64,000 nt of DNA, from contig CAWFNY010000001.1 of NCBI GenBank assembly GCA_963817435.1, forward strand, positions 434,001-498,000. The letters run 5' to 3'. Position 1 is the first letter of the stretch. Each line of letters begins with the position of its first letter. Source of the DNA: JADJOM01 sp963817435. GTDB taxonomy: Bacteria > Gemmatimonadota > Gemmatimonadetes > Gemmatimonadales > GWC2-71-9. Below are positions 28,286 to 40,233 of the stretch, piece by piece. The notes beneath the pieces were generated by a model. The model was given only the letters and a program-made list of their open reading frames with translations, made no database searches and was not told the DNA's origin. The translations under genes and the position numbers were made by a program.

Positions 28286-28722
28286 ATCCCCGCGAACGCG
28301 TGTACGTGGCCCTGGGCAGCAACGAAGGGGACCGCGAGACCTATCTTGCGCGCGCCCGCGAGGCCCTGGCAAAGATACCGCTCACCACGGTGCTGGGTGT
28401 CTCCTCGGTGGAGGAAACCGACCCGGTCGGGCCGGAAGGACAGGGGAAGTATCTCAATCAGATGGTGCTGGTCGAGACCTCACTCGATCCGGGGCGGTTC
28501 CTGAAGCTGTTGCACAAGATCGAGGACGAGAACGGCCGGATCCGCGCGGAGCGCTGGGGACCGCGCACCCTCGACCTGGACATCGTCCGCTTCGGGACGC
28601 GCAGGCTCCGTGATCCCGATCTCCGGATTCCGCACGCCGAGCTGCCCCACCGCGACTGGTGGCAGCGGGAGATCGAGGAACTCGATGCGGCGGTCCCGGT
28701 CCGCAAGGACGAGGACCCGTAG
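28282..28722 (+). CDS. folK: 2-amino-4-hydroxy-6-hydroxymethyldihydropteridine pyrophosphokinase
   Basis: HPPK of folate synthesis, which transfers pyrophosphate from ATP to the pterin. It has 146 residues. Motifs are VALGSNEGDRETYL at the N terminus, YLNQMVLVETSLDP, and the metal/ATP site RWGPRTLDLDIV. The C-terminal end (IPHAELPHRDWWQREIEEL) is shorter and more divergent than the common IPHPRxxxRxFVLxPL form. It is coupled to the preceding signalling gene by ATGA. Folate supply is relevant to one-carbon metabolism. Confidence 0.92.
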   Translation: MNPRERVYVALGSNEGDRETYLARAREALAKIPLTTVLGVSSVEETDPVGPEGQGKYLNQMVLVETSLDPGRFLKLLHKIEDENGRIRAERWGPRTLDLDIVRFGTRRLRDPDLRIPHAELPHRDWWQREIEELDAAVPVRKDEDP

Positions 28723-28795
28723 GCCCGGCATGAGGAGTGGTCCGCAGGCGATGGCGCCCGCGCACCGTGGTTCCAGCGTATCCCGAGGAATGGCA

Positions 28796-29605
28796 ATGCC
28801 AGACGACACCCGGCCCCTGACGATTCCCGATCTCCGCGACATGAAGGCCGCGGCCCGGAAGGTCACCGTACTCACCTGCTACGACGCGCTCTTCGCGCGG
28901 CTGCTCGACGGGGTGGTGGATGTGCTCCTGGTCGGGGACTCGCTCAACCAGGTGCTCGCCGGCCACGACACCACGCTGAGCGCCACCCTGGATCAGATGA
29001 TCTACCACGCGGCCTCGGTACGGCGGGGCGCGCACCAGTCCCTGGTCTTCGTCGACCTTCCCTTTCTCACCTACCAGGTGACGGTCGAGGAAGCACTCCG
29101 AAACGCTGGTCGCGTGATGAAGGAGACCGGCGCCCACGGCGTCAAGCTCGAAGGCGGTGAACACATGGCCGAAACCATCCGCGCCATGGTGCAGGTCGGT
29201 ATCCCGGTGATGGGGCATATCGGGCTGACGCCGCAATCGGTCCACCAGCTCGGCGGCTATCGGGTGCAGGGACGGGATCGTCCCGCCGCCGACCGCCTCC
29301 GTTCCGACGCGAAGTTCGTGGAGGAGGCCGGTGCCTGTGCCCTGGTGCTCGAACTGGTGCCGTGCGAGCTCGCGGGTGAAGTCAGCGCCTCCCTCAGCAT
29401 CCCCACGATCGGCATCGGCGCCGGCCCCGGCTGCGATGGCCAGGTGCTGGTGCTGCACGACATGCTCGGACTCAACGAAGGGTTCGCGCCCAAGTTCCTG
29501 CGGAAATACGCCGAGCTGGCTGGAACCGTCCGTGAGGCCGTGCGCCACTACAGCGAAGACGTGCGCACCGGACGGTACCCCGGGCGGGAACACAGCTTCG
29601 ACTGA
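28796..29605 (+). CDS. panB: 3-methyl-2-oxobutanoate hydroxymethyltransferase
   Basis: Uses methylene-tetrahydrofolate to hydroxymethylate ketoisovalerate, the first step to pantothenate. It has 269 residues from ATG 28796, preferred over ATG 28790 for spacing from GAGGA. TIM-barrel motifs are VTVLTCYDALFARLLD, VLLVGDSLNQVLAGHDTTL (metal-binding Asp), HGVKLEGG and MGHIGLTPQSVHQLGGYRVQG. The stop and the panC start overlap by one base (TGATG). Confidence 0.95.
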   Translation: MPDDTRPLTIPDLRDMKAAARKVTVLTCYDALFARLLDGVVDVLLVGDSLNQVLAGHDTTLSATLDQMIYHAASVRRGAHQSLVFVDLPFLTYQVTVEEALRNAGRVMKETGAHGVKLEGGEHMAETIRAMVQVGIPVMGHIGLTPQSVHQLGGYRVQGRDRPAADRLRSDAKFVEEAGACALVLELVPCELAGEVSASLSIPTIGIGAGPGCDGQVLVLHDMLGLNEGFAPKFLRKYAELAGTVREAVRHYSEDVRTGRYPGREHSFD

Positions 29606-30459
29606 TGGACGAATTCAGCGCCACCGCCGGCCTCCGCGCCTGGCGCGCGCAGCAGCGGCGTGCCGGAGCCCGTGTGGGGCTGGTGCCCACCATGGGTGCG
29701 CTTCACGAGGGGCACCTTGCGCTGGTCGACGCGGCTCGGGCACGGGCGGATGCCGTGGTGATGAGCATCTTCGTCAATCCGCTGCAGTTCGGTCCGGGGG
29801 AGGATTACCAGCGGTATCCGCGTACCCTCGAGCGCGACCGGGTGCTCGCCGCCGATCGTGAGGTGGGGGCCCTCTTCGTGCCCGCCGTCGAGACCATGTA
29901 CCCGCCGGGATCCGAGACCCGGGTGATTCCAGGACGGGCCGCGGAGCGATGGGAAGGTGCGGTGCGGCCAGGCCACTTCGATGGCGTGCTGACGGTGGTG
30001 GCGAAGCTGTTCCACCTCGTGGAGCCCGAGCTGGCTGTCTTCGGCCAGAAGGACATCCAGCAGGCCACCCTGATCCGCCAAATGGTCCGGGATCTAGATT
30101 TTCCCGTGGAGCTGGTCATCGTCCCGACTGTGCGGGAATCCGACGGCGTGGCGTTGAGCAGCCGCAACGCTTATCTGGATGCCGGGCAGCGACAGCAGGC
30201 TCAGGCCCTCAGCAGGTCCCTTCGGGCCGCCGATGCGGCTTGGCGCGCGGGCATGGACGATCCCGCTCTGATCGAGCAGCTGGTGCGGGAGCAATTCCGT
30301 ATCTCTTCAGGAGTTACGGTAGACTATATTGCCGTCGTGGATCCGGAGAATCTCGCCCCCGTCACCCGCGCTACCCGTGGCACGATCGTCGCGGTAGCAG
30401 GTCGCGTCGGCCCGACCCGGCTGCTCGATAACCACATCCTCGGTACGGAGTTCCGTTGA
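29605..30459 (+). CDS. panC: Pantothenate synthetase
   Basis: Joins pantoate and beta-alanine with ATP. It has 284 residues. The nucleotidyl-transferase signature is VPTMGALHEGHLALVDAARA (HxGH-type); substrate-binding FVNPLQFGPGEDYQRYPRT, VFGQKDIQQATLIRQMV and the KMSKS-like VALSSRNAYL are intact. It directly follows panB; panD was not found in the window. Confidence 0.96.
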   Translation: MDEFSATAGLRAWRAQQRRAGARVGLVPTMGALHEGHLALVDAARARADAVVMSIFVNPLQFGPGEDYQRYPRTLERDRVLAADREVGALFVPAVETMYPPGSETRVIPGRAAERWEGAVRPGHFDGVLTVVAKLFHLVEPELAVFGQKDIQQATLIRQMVRDLDFPVELVIVPTVRESDGVALSSRNAYLDAGQRQQAQALSRSLRAADAAWRAGMDDPALIEQLVREQFRISSGVTVDYIAVVDPENLAPVTRATRGTIVAVAGRVGPTRLLDNHILGTEFR

Positions 30460-31043
30460 ACCTCCTCGGTGAAGCGCGTCCCACCCCATCGGGCCTGCGT
30501 CCGACGCTGCCAGTCTGGTCGGTCGTGTCACCCGGGCGGTTGGCGCATATCGAGCGCGTCGCCGGGCTGGTCGCGCACTGGGCCGAAGAGATGGGGGTGC
30601 CGGACAGCGAACGAAACCGGTGGCTGCGCGCGGTCTGGCTTCACGATGCGCTGCGCGACGCGCCGCCTGAGGAGCTCGAGCGCTGGGCACCATCGATCAC
30701 CGGACCGGCCTCCATGCGGCACGGGCCGGCCAGCGCGGCACGCGCGAAGGCCGATGGGGAGACCGATCGTGGGGTCCTCGATGCCGTACGCTATCACACC
30801 GTCGGCCTGGCGGAGTGGGACATGGTAGGCCGGGTCCTGTACTGCGCGGACTTTCTGGAGCCGGGACGGGAGCACTTGCGGGCGGAACGTGAGGCCATGG
30901 CCCGCCGCTTCTCCCAGGATCCGAGCGGAGTGCTGCGTGAGGTCACGCGCGCGCGTCTCGCGCACGCAGTGGCGTCCGGCTGGCCTCTACCCGAGCCTAC
31001 GGTGCGGTTGTGGAACTCTCTGCTGGGGCGCGCCGCTGGCTGA
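30456..31043 (+). CDS. HD-domain phosphohydrolase, YqeK-like
   Basis: Protein of 195 residues from a TTG overlapping the panC stop (TTGA). It has the HD pattern of YqeK-type symmetric diadenosine tetraphosphatases: SPGRLAHIERVAGLVAHWAEEMG (metal His), AVWLHDALRDAPPEEL (HD), and AVRYHTVGLAEWDMVGRVLYCADFLEPGR, which closely follows the YqeK C-terminal motif. Such enzymes degrade Ap4A. Similar genes commonly sit next to a LytR_C gene and ribosome silencing factor rsfS; here only the LytR_C gene follows. Confidence 0.75.
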   Translation: MNLLGEARPTPSGLRPTLPVWSVVSPGRLAHIERVAGLVAHWAEEMGVPDSERNRWLRAVWLHDALRDAPPEELERWAPSITGPASMRHGPASAARAKADGETDRGVLDAVRYHTVGLAEWDMVGRVLYCADFLEPGREHLRAEREAMARRFSQDPSGVLREVTRARLAHAVASGWPLPEPTVRLWNSLLGRAAG

Positions 31044-31409
31044 TCGCTGGCGGGCTGATTCTCTCCACAGTCCTGCTCGTCCTGCTCGCCCGGTCGCTGC
31101 GTCGCGACCGGGTGGAGGGGCACGCCTTCGATATCCCCACCGGTGACCATCGCATCATCGTCGAAGTCCTGAACGGCAGCGGCCGCAACGGGCTCGCGCG
31201 ACTCGGCGCACGCCGCCTCCGGCGTCATGGCATCGATGTCGTCCTGTTCGGTACGGCTGATTCGACGGTGGACTCGACGCAGGTGATCATCCGCCGTGGC
31301 GACAAGGCGAGGGCGGATCGGGTGCAGGACGCGCTCGGGGTCGGGCGCATCCGGGAGGCACGCGACTCACTGCGACTGGTCGACGTGACTGTCATTCTCG
31401 GTCCCGACT

Positions 31410-31438
<29 letters not shown>
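31010..31438 (+). CDS. LytR C-terminal domain membrane protein
   Basis: Protein of 142 residues from a GTG start that overlaps the yqeK-like gene by 34 nt. One N-terminal transmembrane helix (about residues 11-28, WLIAGGLILSTVLLVLLA) is followed by an extracytoplasmic LytR_C domain (RIIVEVLNGSGRNGLARLGARRL to VDVTVILGPDF). This domain is found at the end of LytR-CpsA-Psr cell-wall proteins or alone, as here; its exact job is not known. Its 3' end overlaps the convergent histidine kinase gene by 29 nt. Confidence 0.8.
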
Positions 31439-35156
<3,718 letters not shown>

Positions 35157-35164
35157 CGTTCCGT

Positions 35165-35180
35165 CCTCCGTAGGCGGAGG
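35165..35180 (-). promoter_or_regulatory. Hairpin covering the histidine kinase ribosome site
   Basis: On the minus strand CCTCCG-CCTA-CGGAGG forms a 6-bp stem whose 3' arm contains the GGAGG Shine-Dalgarno, 8 nt before the ATG at 35156. It could limit translation initiation. This is a structural prediction only. Confidence 0.35.
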
Positions 35181-35354
35181 TCAGCACCCGCCGAGGGACC
35201 GCCGCGATGGGGCGGGGAACTGCTGTGAGGGGGCCCGCTCCGCCTCTTCCACCCCTGGAGCATCGGCCGGACGCCGGCTGGATATGAGACTGGGCCCAGG
35301 CTAACCCGGCGTACGGAGCCGCGCCATGGGGAACGACGGGCGCTGATCGCGGTG

Positions 35355-36700
35355 TCAGCGCGCCGGGATGTATCCGAGGACGAGATCCATGACGTTGGTG
35401 CCGGTCATCCCGGTCTTGAAGATCGCTCCGCCGGCCGACAGAGCGTCGTAGCCGTGGTGGGTGGCCAGGTCTCGCGCAGGGTCCCGGCCGGCGGCCCGAA
35501 TCATGGGCCACGTGTGCCGGTCGGCGAATCCCCCGGCCGCGTCCGTGGGCCCGTCCCGCCCATCGGTCCCGGCCGCGAGTAGCACGACCGGCCGGACCGC
35601 CGTCTCGAGCACTCCGGCGGCCGCGAGCGCGAGTTCCTGGGATCGGCCCCCCAAGCCCGCGTCGGAAGTGAGGGTCACCGTGGTCTCGCCTCCCCAGACC
35701 AGAATTGCATCTTTATTCATCGTTCCGACTTGCGCTCCCGCGACATTTGTGGCATCATAGTCGAGCAGCCGGCGGGCGAGACGCCTGCCGGCATCGGCCG
35801 CCTCGCCTGCCAGGGCACTGTCAACCAGGGTGGCTTCGAGCCCGAACTCACGAGCCCGGGCACACGCAGCCTCGAGGGCCAGGCGATTGCTGGCGACGAG
35901 GCAGGTGGTGGTTGTCCGAAACGCAGGATCATCGGGTTTGGGGGTTTCCGGCGCTTCACCCCGCTGTACCGCTTCGAGGTGATGGCGGAGCGGAGCGGGA
36001 GTTGTTCCCACAGGCCGGCCGAGGTCAAAGCCGCACGCACCTCGGTCGCGTTGGACGAATCCGGAACGCAGGGACCTGAGCCGATCGACCCCAAGTCGTC
36101 CCCGATGACGTCGGAGATTGTGAAATTTTTCACGTGTGCTGGAGCGAGGGCCGTTGCCAGTCGTCCCGCGGCCCAGCGCGCGAAGCGTTTGCGGATCTGG
36201 TTCATCGCCGTAATATCGAGGCCGGAGCCCAGCAGCAGACGATAAAGTTCCGTCAGATCGGCCGCCGCGAGTCCCTCGATGGGCGCGCCGATGAGGCTGG
36301 TCGTCCCTCCGGAAAGCAGTACCCAGACCTCGTCTTCAGGGCGGACTGCACGGACCGCAGAGGCGAGCGCATCGGCGGCGGCCAGGGAGCCGGCACCGGG
36401 CTGAGGATGGTCGCCAACGGCGACGCGGAGTGCCGGGTGCGGTGAGGGAGCAGGCTCCGGCACGACCAGGAGTCCACCGGCTGGCGCCCGTCCCAGGGCA
36501 CTGAGTGTCTCGACCGCGGCGGTCGCCATCGGCTGGGCGGCCTTGCCGAGGGACAGGATATGGATCGCTCTCCCCGGCGCGGGCGGATGCGCGGCGAGTG
36601 CGGAGCGGAGGGCAGGGCCAGGGGCGGCGGCGGTGACCGCGGCCCAGTAGAGGTCGGTCAGCAGTGCCCGCGCATCCGCGGGTCGTGGGTGAGTCGCCAT
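35355..36700 (-). pseudogene. gckA: Glycerate 2-kinase (MOFRL/DUF4147 type), broken by a frameshift
   Basis: Enzyme type that phosphorylates glycerate to 2-phosphoglycerate in the serine cycle. The N-terminal part, from ATG 36700, keeps ILSLGKAAQPMATAAVE, VLLSGGTTSLIGAPIEG, NQIRKRFARWAAGRLA and SDVIGDDLGSIGSGPCVPD. After GLWEQLP the frame is lost. The next frame resumes at APLRHHLEAVQRGEAPETP and continues through LVASNRLALEAA and the MOFRL domain (GGETTVTL, GGRSQELALAAA, GTDGRDGPTDAAGG) to the stop at 35355. One missing base near 35990-36008, beside a GGG run, explains it. No internal start could make the second half separately active. An assembly error is possible. Divergent from sgaA. Confidence 0.85.
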
Positions 36701-36732
36701 AGCGGTCCGGAGGTCGAAGGTGCGGTCGTCTC

Positions 36733-36744
36733 GTATGAACATAC
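36733..36744. promoter_or_regulatory. Inverted repeat between gckA and sgaA
   Basis: GTATG-AA-CATAC lies in the 117-nt divergent gap. Position and symmetry suit a regulator site controlling both directions. Serine-cycle genes in Methylobacterium are governed by a LysR-type regulator, but no regulator gene is nearby here, so identity is unknown. If gckA started at 36742 instead of 36700, the repeat would overlap its start codon. Confidence 0.3.
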
Positions 36745-36817
36745 AGCGGCCCGCAAGCATTCGCGCGTGAGCCCAGAGCTCCCGCTCCGTGTTGTCTCCA
36801 GCGTAGAGGATGGTCCC

Positions 36818-38056
36818 ATGTCAGGCCGCAACTTTCTGTTCGTCCCGGGTCCCACGAATACTCCCGATCGTATCCTCCGCGCGATGCACGTGCCGATGGA
36901 AGATCATCGCTCGTCGTCGTTCCCCGATCTCGCGGGCCCGCTCCTGAAGGATCTGCGCAAGATCTTCAAGACCGAGGAGGGCCAGGTCATCGTGTTTCCG
37001 GGCACCGGAACCGGCGGCTGGGAATCCGCGCTCGTGAACACCCTCTCGCCGGGCGACAAGGTCCTGTCGTTCCGCTATGGCCAGTTCAGCCATCTGTGGA
37101 TCGACATGATGCAGCGGCTCGGCCTGAACGTGACCGCCATCGACGTCGAGTGGGGCGCGGGCGCGCCGCCCGAGACGATTCATGAGCTGCTGAGCAAGGA
37201 CGCCAGGCACGAATACAAGGCCGTCTGCGTGGTCCACAACGAGACCGCGACCGGTGTCACCAGCGACATCGCCGCCGTGCGCAAGGCCATCGACGCCGCC
37301 AAGCACCCCGCGCTGCTCTTCGTGGACAGCGTGAGCGGGCTGGGGAGTCTCGATTTCCGCATGGACGAGTGGAAGGTCGACATCACCGTGACCGGATCGC
37401 AGAAGGGCTTCATGCTTCCGGCCGGCGCGGGGATCGTCGCCGCCGGGCCGCGCGCGATCGAAGCGGGCAAGACCGCGAAGCTCTCGCGCTGCTACTGGAG
37501 CTACGAGGACATGCTCAAGGCCAACGCGACCGGCTACTTCCCCTACACGCCGTCGATCCCGATGCTCTACGGCATGCGGGAAGCCGTCAACATGCTGTTC
37601 GAGGAAGGACTGGAAAATGTCTTCGCCCGCCATCACCGGCTGGCTGAAGGCTGCCGGCGCGCGGTCTCGGCGTGGGGGCTGTCACTCTGCGCGAAGGACC
37701 CGAAGTGGTACTCCGACACGGTCAGCGCGATCATGGTGCCGTCCGGCTTCAACGGCGCGGACGTCATCGACGTGGCGTATCGCCGCTACAACTTTGCGCT
37801 CGGTGCCGGCCTGAACAAGGTCGCGGGGAAGCTGTTCCGTATCGGGCACCTGGGCGACCTGAACGAGATCACCCTCCTCGCGGGAATCGCCGGCGCGGAG
37901 ATGGCGATGCGCGACGTCGGGATCAAGGTCGAGCTTGGCAAGGGCGTCGCCGCCGCCCAGCAGTACTGGCTCGACACCCAGACGCCGCTGCCGCCCAAGA
38001 AGGGTGCTGCGCCGGCGGAGGCTGCCGTCGCGAAGAAGCCGGCGGGGATCGCGTGA
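36818..38056 (+). CDS. sgaA: Serine-glyoxylate aminotransferase
   Basis: Class V PLP aminotransferase that moves the amino group of serine to glyoxylate, giving hydroxypyruvate and glycine, a core serine-cycle step. It has 412 residues from ATG 36818 (MSGRNFLFVPGPTNTP) with AGAGGA upstream. Motifs are FPGTGTGGWESALVN, HNETATGVTSD, LFVDSVSGLGSLDF and the PLP Lys196 in VTGSQKGFMLP. ATGYFPYTPSIPMLYG is close to the Methylobacterium/Hyphomicrobium enzyme. The last 25 residues are an Ala/Pro/Lys-rich tail (KKGAAPAEAAVAKKP). It starts the assimilation operon and overlaps mcl by GTGA. Confidence 0.93.
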   Translation: MSGRNFLFVPGPTNTPDRILRAMHVPMEDHRSSSFPDLAGPLLKDLRKIFKTEEGQVIVFPGTGTGGWESALVNTLSPGDKVLSFRYGQFSHLWIDMMQRLGLNVTAIDVEWGAGAPPETIHELLSKDARHEYKAVCVVHNETATGVTSDIAAVRKAIDAAKHPALLFVDSVSGLGSLDFRMDEWKVDITVTGSQKGFMLPAGAGIVAAGPRAIEAGKTAKLSRCYWSYEDMLKANATGYFPYTPSIPMLYGMREAVNMLFEEGLENVFARHHRLAEGCRRAVSAWGLSLCAKDPKWYSDTVSAIMVPSGFNGADVIDVAYRRYNFALGAGLNKVAGKLFRIGHLGDLNEITLLAGIAGAEMAMRDVGIKVELGKGVAAAQQYWLDTQTPLPPKKGAAPAEAAVAKKPAGIA

Positions 38057-38994
38057 GTCACACCCGCTACGAGCCGGCACGTCCGCGTCTGCAGCGGAGC
38101 GAGCTGGCCGTCCCGGGGTCGAACCCCGCGATGTTCGAGAAGGCGCTCACCTGCGCGGCCGACTATGTCTTCCTCGACCTCGAGGACGCCGTGGCGCCGG
38201 CCGACAAGGAGCAGGCGCGCATCAATGTCATCGAGGCGCTGAACAAGTACGACTGGCGCGGCCATGGCAAGACGATCTGTGTCCGGGTCAACGGCATCGA
38301 CACGCATTACTTCTACCGTGACATGGTGGATGTGGTGGAGCAGGCGGGGGACAAGCTGGATGTCGTGCTGGTCCCGAAGGTCGGGGTCCCGGGCGACGTC
38401 TACCTCACCGACGCCCTGCTGACGCAGATCGAGATCGCGAAGAAGATTCCGCATCGCATCGGGATCGACGTGCTGATCGAGACGGCCCTCGGCATGGCGA
38501 ACGTCGAGGCGATCGCCACCAGCTCGAAGCGGCTGGAGGCGATGCATTTCGGCGTGGCGGATTACGCCGCCAGCATGCGGGCGCGCACGGTGAACATCGG
38601 AGGGCTGAATCCCGACTATCCCGGTGACCAGTGGCACGCCTCGCTCACCCGGATGATCGTCGCCTGCCGCGCCTATGGCCTGCGTCCGATCGACGGCCCG
38701 TTCGGCGACTTCAAGGACCCCGAGGGTTTCCTCCTCGCCGCCCGCCGCGGTGCGGCGCTCGGCATCGAGGGGAAGTGGGCCATCCATCCTTCCCAGATCG
38801 AGCTGGCGAACCAGGTGTTCACCCCGCCCGAGGCGGAAGTCAGCCGGGCGAAGCGGATTTTGGAGGCGCTGGAGCAGGCCGCGCGCGAGGGCAGGGGCGC
38901 GGCGCAGCTCGACGGGCGGATGATCGATGCCGCAAGCGCGCGCATGGCACAGAACGTCGTCGACATGGACAAGGCGATCGGTTCCAAGCGGTAA
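38053..38994 (+). CDS. mclA: Malyl-CoA lyase
   Basis: HpcH/HpaI-family enzyme splitting malyl-CoA into acetyl-CoA and glyoxylate. It has 313 residues from a GTG overlapping the sgaA stop. It is near-collinear with Methylobacterium MclA as I know it: RSELAVPGSNPAMFEKAL, FLDLEDAVAPADKEQARIN, IGIDVLIETALGMANVEAIA with the Mg-binding Glu, FGVADYAASMRARTV and RPIDGPFGDFKDPEGF. It lacks about 20 residues of a loop after IGGLNPDYPGD that the Methylobacterium form carries. These features favour true malyl-CoA lyase over citrate lyase beta. Confidence 0.92.
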   Translation: MSHTRYEPARPRLQRSELAVPGSNPAMFEKALTCAADYVFLDLEDAVAPADKEQARINVIEALNKYDWRGHGKTICVRVNGIDTHYFYRDMVDVVEQAGDKLDVVLVPKVGVPGDVYLTDALLTQIEIAKKIPHRIGIDVLIETALGMANVEAIATSSKRLEAMHFGVADYAASMRARTVNIGGLNPDYPGDQWHASLTRMIVACRAYGLRPIDGPFGDFKDPEGFLLAARRGAALGIEGKWAIHPSQIELANQVFTPPEAEVSRAKRILEALEQAAREGRGAAQLDGRMIDAASARMAQNVVDMDKAIGSKR

Positions 38995-39013
38995 CCGCCA
39001 ACCACACCGTACG

Positions 39014-39031
39014 CGCGCACCGCGGTGCGCG
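39014..39031. repeat. Perfect palindrome between mclA and mtkA
   Basis: CGCGCACCG/CGGTGCGCG is an 18-nt perfect palindrome in the 61-nt gap, 24 nt before the mtkA start. It could act as an RNA-processing or attenuation hairpin, or as a protein site. Confidence 0.35.
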
Positions 39032-39055
39032 TCAACGCTGCACGAGGGGGATTGC

Positions 39056-40231
39056 GTGGATATCCACGAATACCAGGCCAAGGAGTTGCTGGCGAATTTC
39101 GGCGTCGCCGTTCCGCGGGGCGGGGTGGCCTACAGCGCCGAGCAGGCGGTCTACCGTGCCGCGGAGATCGGAGGGACGCGCTGGGCAGTAAAGGCCCAGA
39201 TCCACTCCGGGGCACGAGGCAAGGCGGGGGGCATCAAGCTGTGCAGCACGGAGGACGAGGTGCGGAAGGCCGCGACCGAACTGCTGGGCAAGCGGCTGGT
39301 GACCCACCAGACGGGTCCCGAAGGCAAGGTGGTGCACCGGCTCTATATCGAGGCCGCGGTGCCGATCGAGCGCGAGCTGTACATCGGCCTCGTGCTCGAC
39401 CGCAAGAGCGAGCGCATCATGCTGGTGGCGCATCCGCACGGCGGCATGGAGATCGAGGAGATCGCCCACAGCGAGCCCGAGACGATCCTGCGCCAGACTA
39501 TGGAGCCCGCCGTCGGGATGCAGGGGTTTCAGGCTCGCGAGATCGCCTTCGGCCTCGGCGTCCCCTCGGGCTCGGTGAACCGGATGGCGACCGTGCTGCT
39601 CGGCTGCTACCGCGCCTTCCGCGACCTCGACGCGACGATGGTGGAGATCAACCCGCTGGTGCTGACCAAGGACGGCCAGCTGCTGGCGCTCGATGCCAAG
39701 ATGTCCTTCGACGACAACGCGCTCTTCCGCCGTCCCAACGTGAGCGAACTGCGGGACCACGCGGAGGAGGATCCGCGTGAGGCGCAGGCAAACGAGGCGG
39801 GTCTCAACTACGTGGCACTCGACGGTGAGATCGGCTGCATCATCAACGGCGCCGGGCTGGCCATGGCCACCATGGACATGATCAAGCACGCCGGCGGGTC
39901 GCCCGCGAACTTCCTCGATGTCGGCGGCGGGGCGTCGCCGGAGCGGGTGGCGATGGCGTTCAAGCTGGTCCTGCAGGACCGGAAGGTCGGCGCGATGCTG
40001 GTGAACATCTTCGCGGGCATCAACCGCTGCGACTGGGTGGCGAAGGGCGTCATCCAGGCGGTGAAGGAGGTCGGCGTGAACGTCCCGCTGGTCCTGCGGC
40101 TCGCCGGCACCAACGTCGAAGAAGGCAACCGGATCATCGCCGAATCGAAGCTGCCCATCATCACCGCCGACTCGCTGGCGGACGCGGCCGAGAAGGTCGT
40201 CGCGGCGTGGAAGAAAGCGAAGGGGAACTGA
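39056..40231 (+). CDS. mtkA: Malate-CoA ligase (malate thiokinase) beta subunit
   Basis: ATP-grasp subunit of the enzyme making malyl-CoA from malate, CoA and ATP. It has 391 residues from GTG 39056, with GAGGGGG 5 nt upstream. The sequence follows MtkA of Methylobacterium closely: DIHEYQAKELLANFGVAVP, WAVKAQIHSGARGKAGGIKL, MVEINPLVLTKDGQLLALDAK, SFDDNALFRR and GEIGCIINGAGLAMATMDMI. Succinyl-CoA synthetase beta is its closest alternative, but the adjacent malyl-CoA lyase and the MtkA-like PSGSVNRM/QARE segments favour malate as the substrate. Confidence 0.9.
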   Translation: MDIHEYQAKELLANFGVAVPRGGVAYSAEQAVYRAAEIGGTRWAVKAQIHSGARGKAGGIKLCSTEDEVRKAATELLGKRLVTHQTGPEGKVVHRLYIEAAVPIERELYIGLVLDRKSERIMLVAHPHGGMEIEEIAHSEPETILRQTMEPAVGMQGFQAREIAFGLGVPSGSVNRMATVLLGCYRAFRDLDATMVEINPLVLTKDGQLLALDAKMSFDDNALFRRPNVSELRDHAEEDPREAQANEAGLNYVALDGEIGCIINGAGLAMATMDMIKHAGGSPANFLDVGGGASPERVAMAFKLVLQDRKVGAMLVNIFAGINRCDWVAKGVIQAVKEVGVNVPLVLRLAGTNVEEGNRIIAESKLPIITADSLADAAEKVVAAWKKAKGN

Positions 40232-40233
40232 CC

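Noticed and set aside
36742..36760. Earlier starts for the glycerate kinase (MLAGRCMFIRDD...)
   Set aside because: They extend into the divergent regulatory gap with no ribosome site; ATG 36700 fits the family N terminus better, though this is not certain.
38053..38994. Citrate lyase beta subunit (CitE)
   Set aside because: No citrate lyase alpha or gamma genes are adjacent, and the GPFGDFKDPEGF and VADYAASMRAR segments are those of malyl-CoA lyase.
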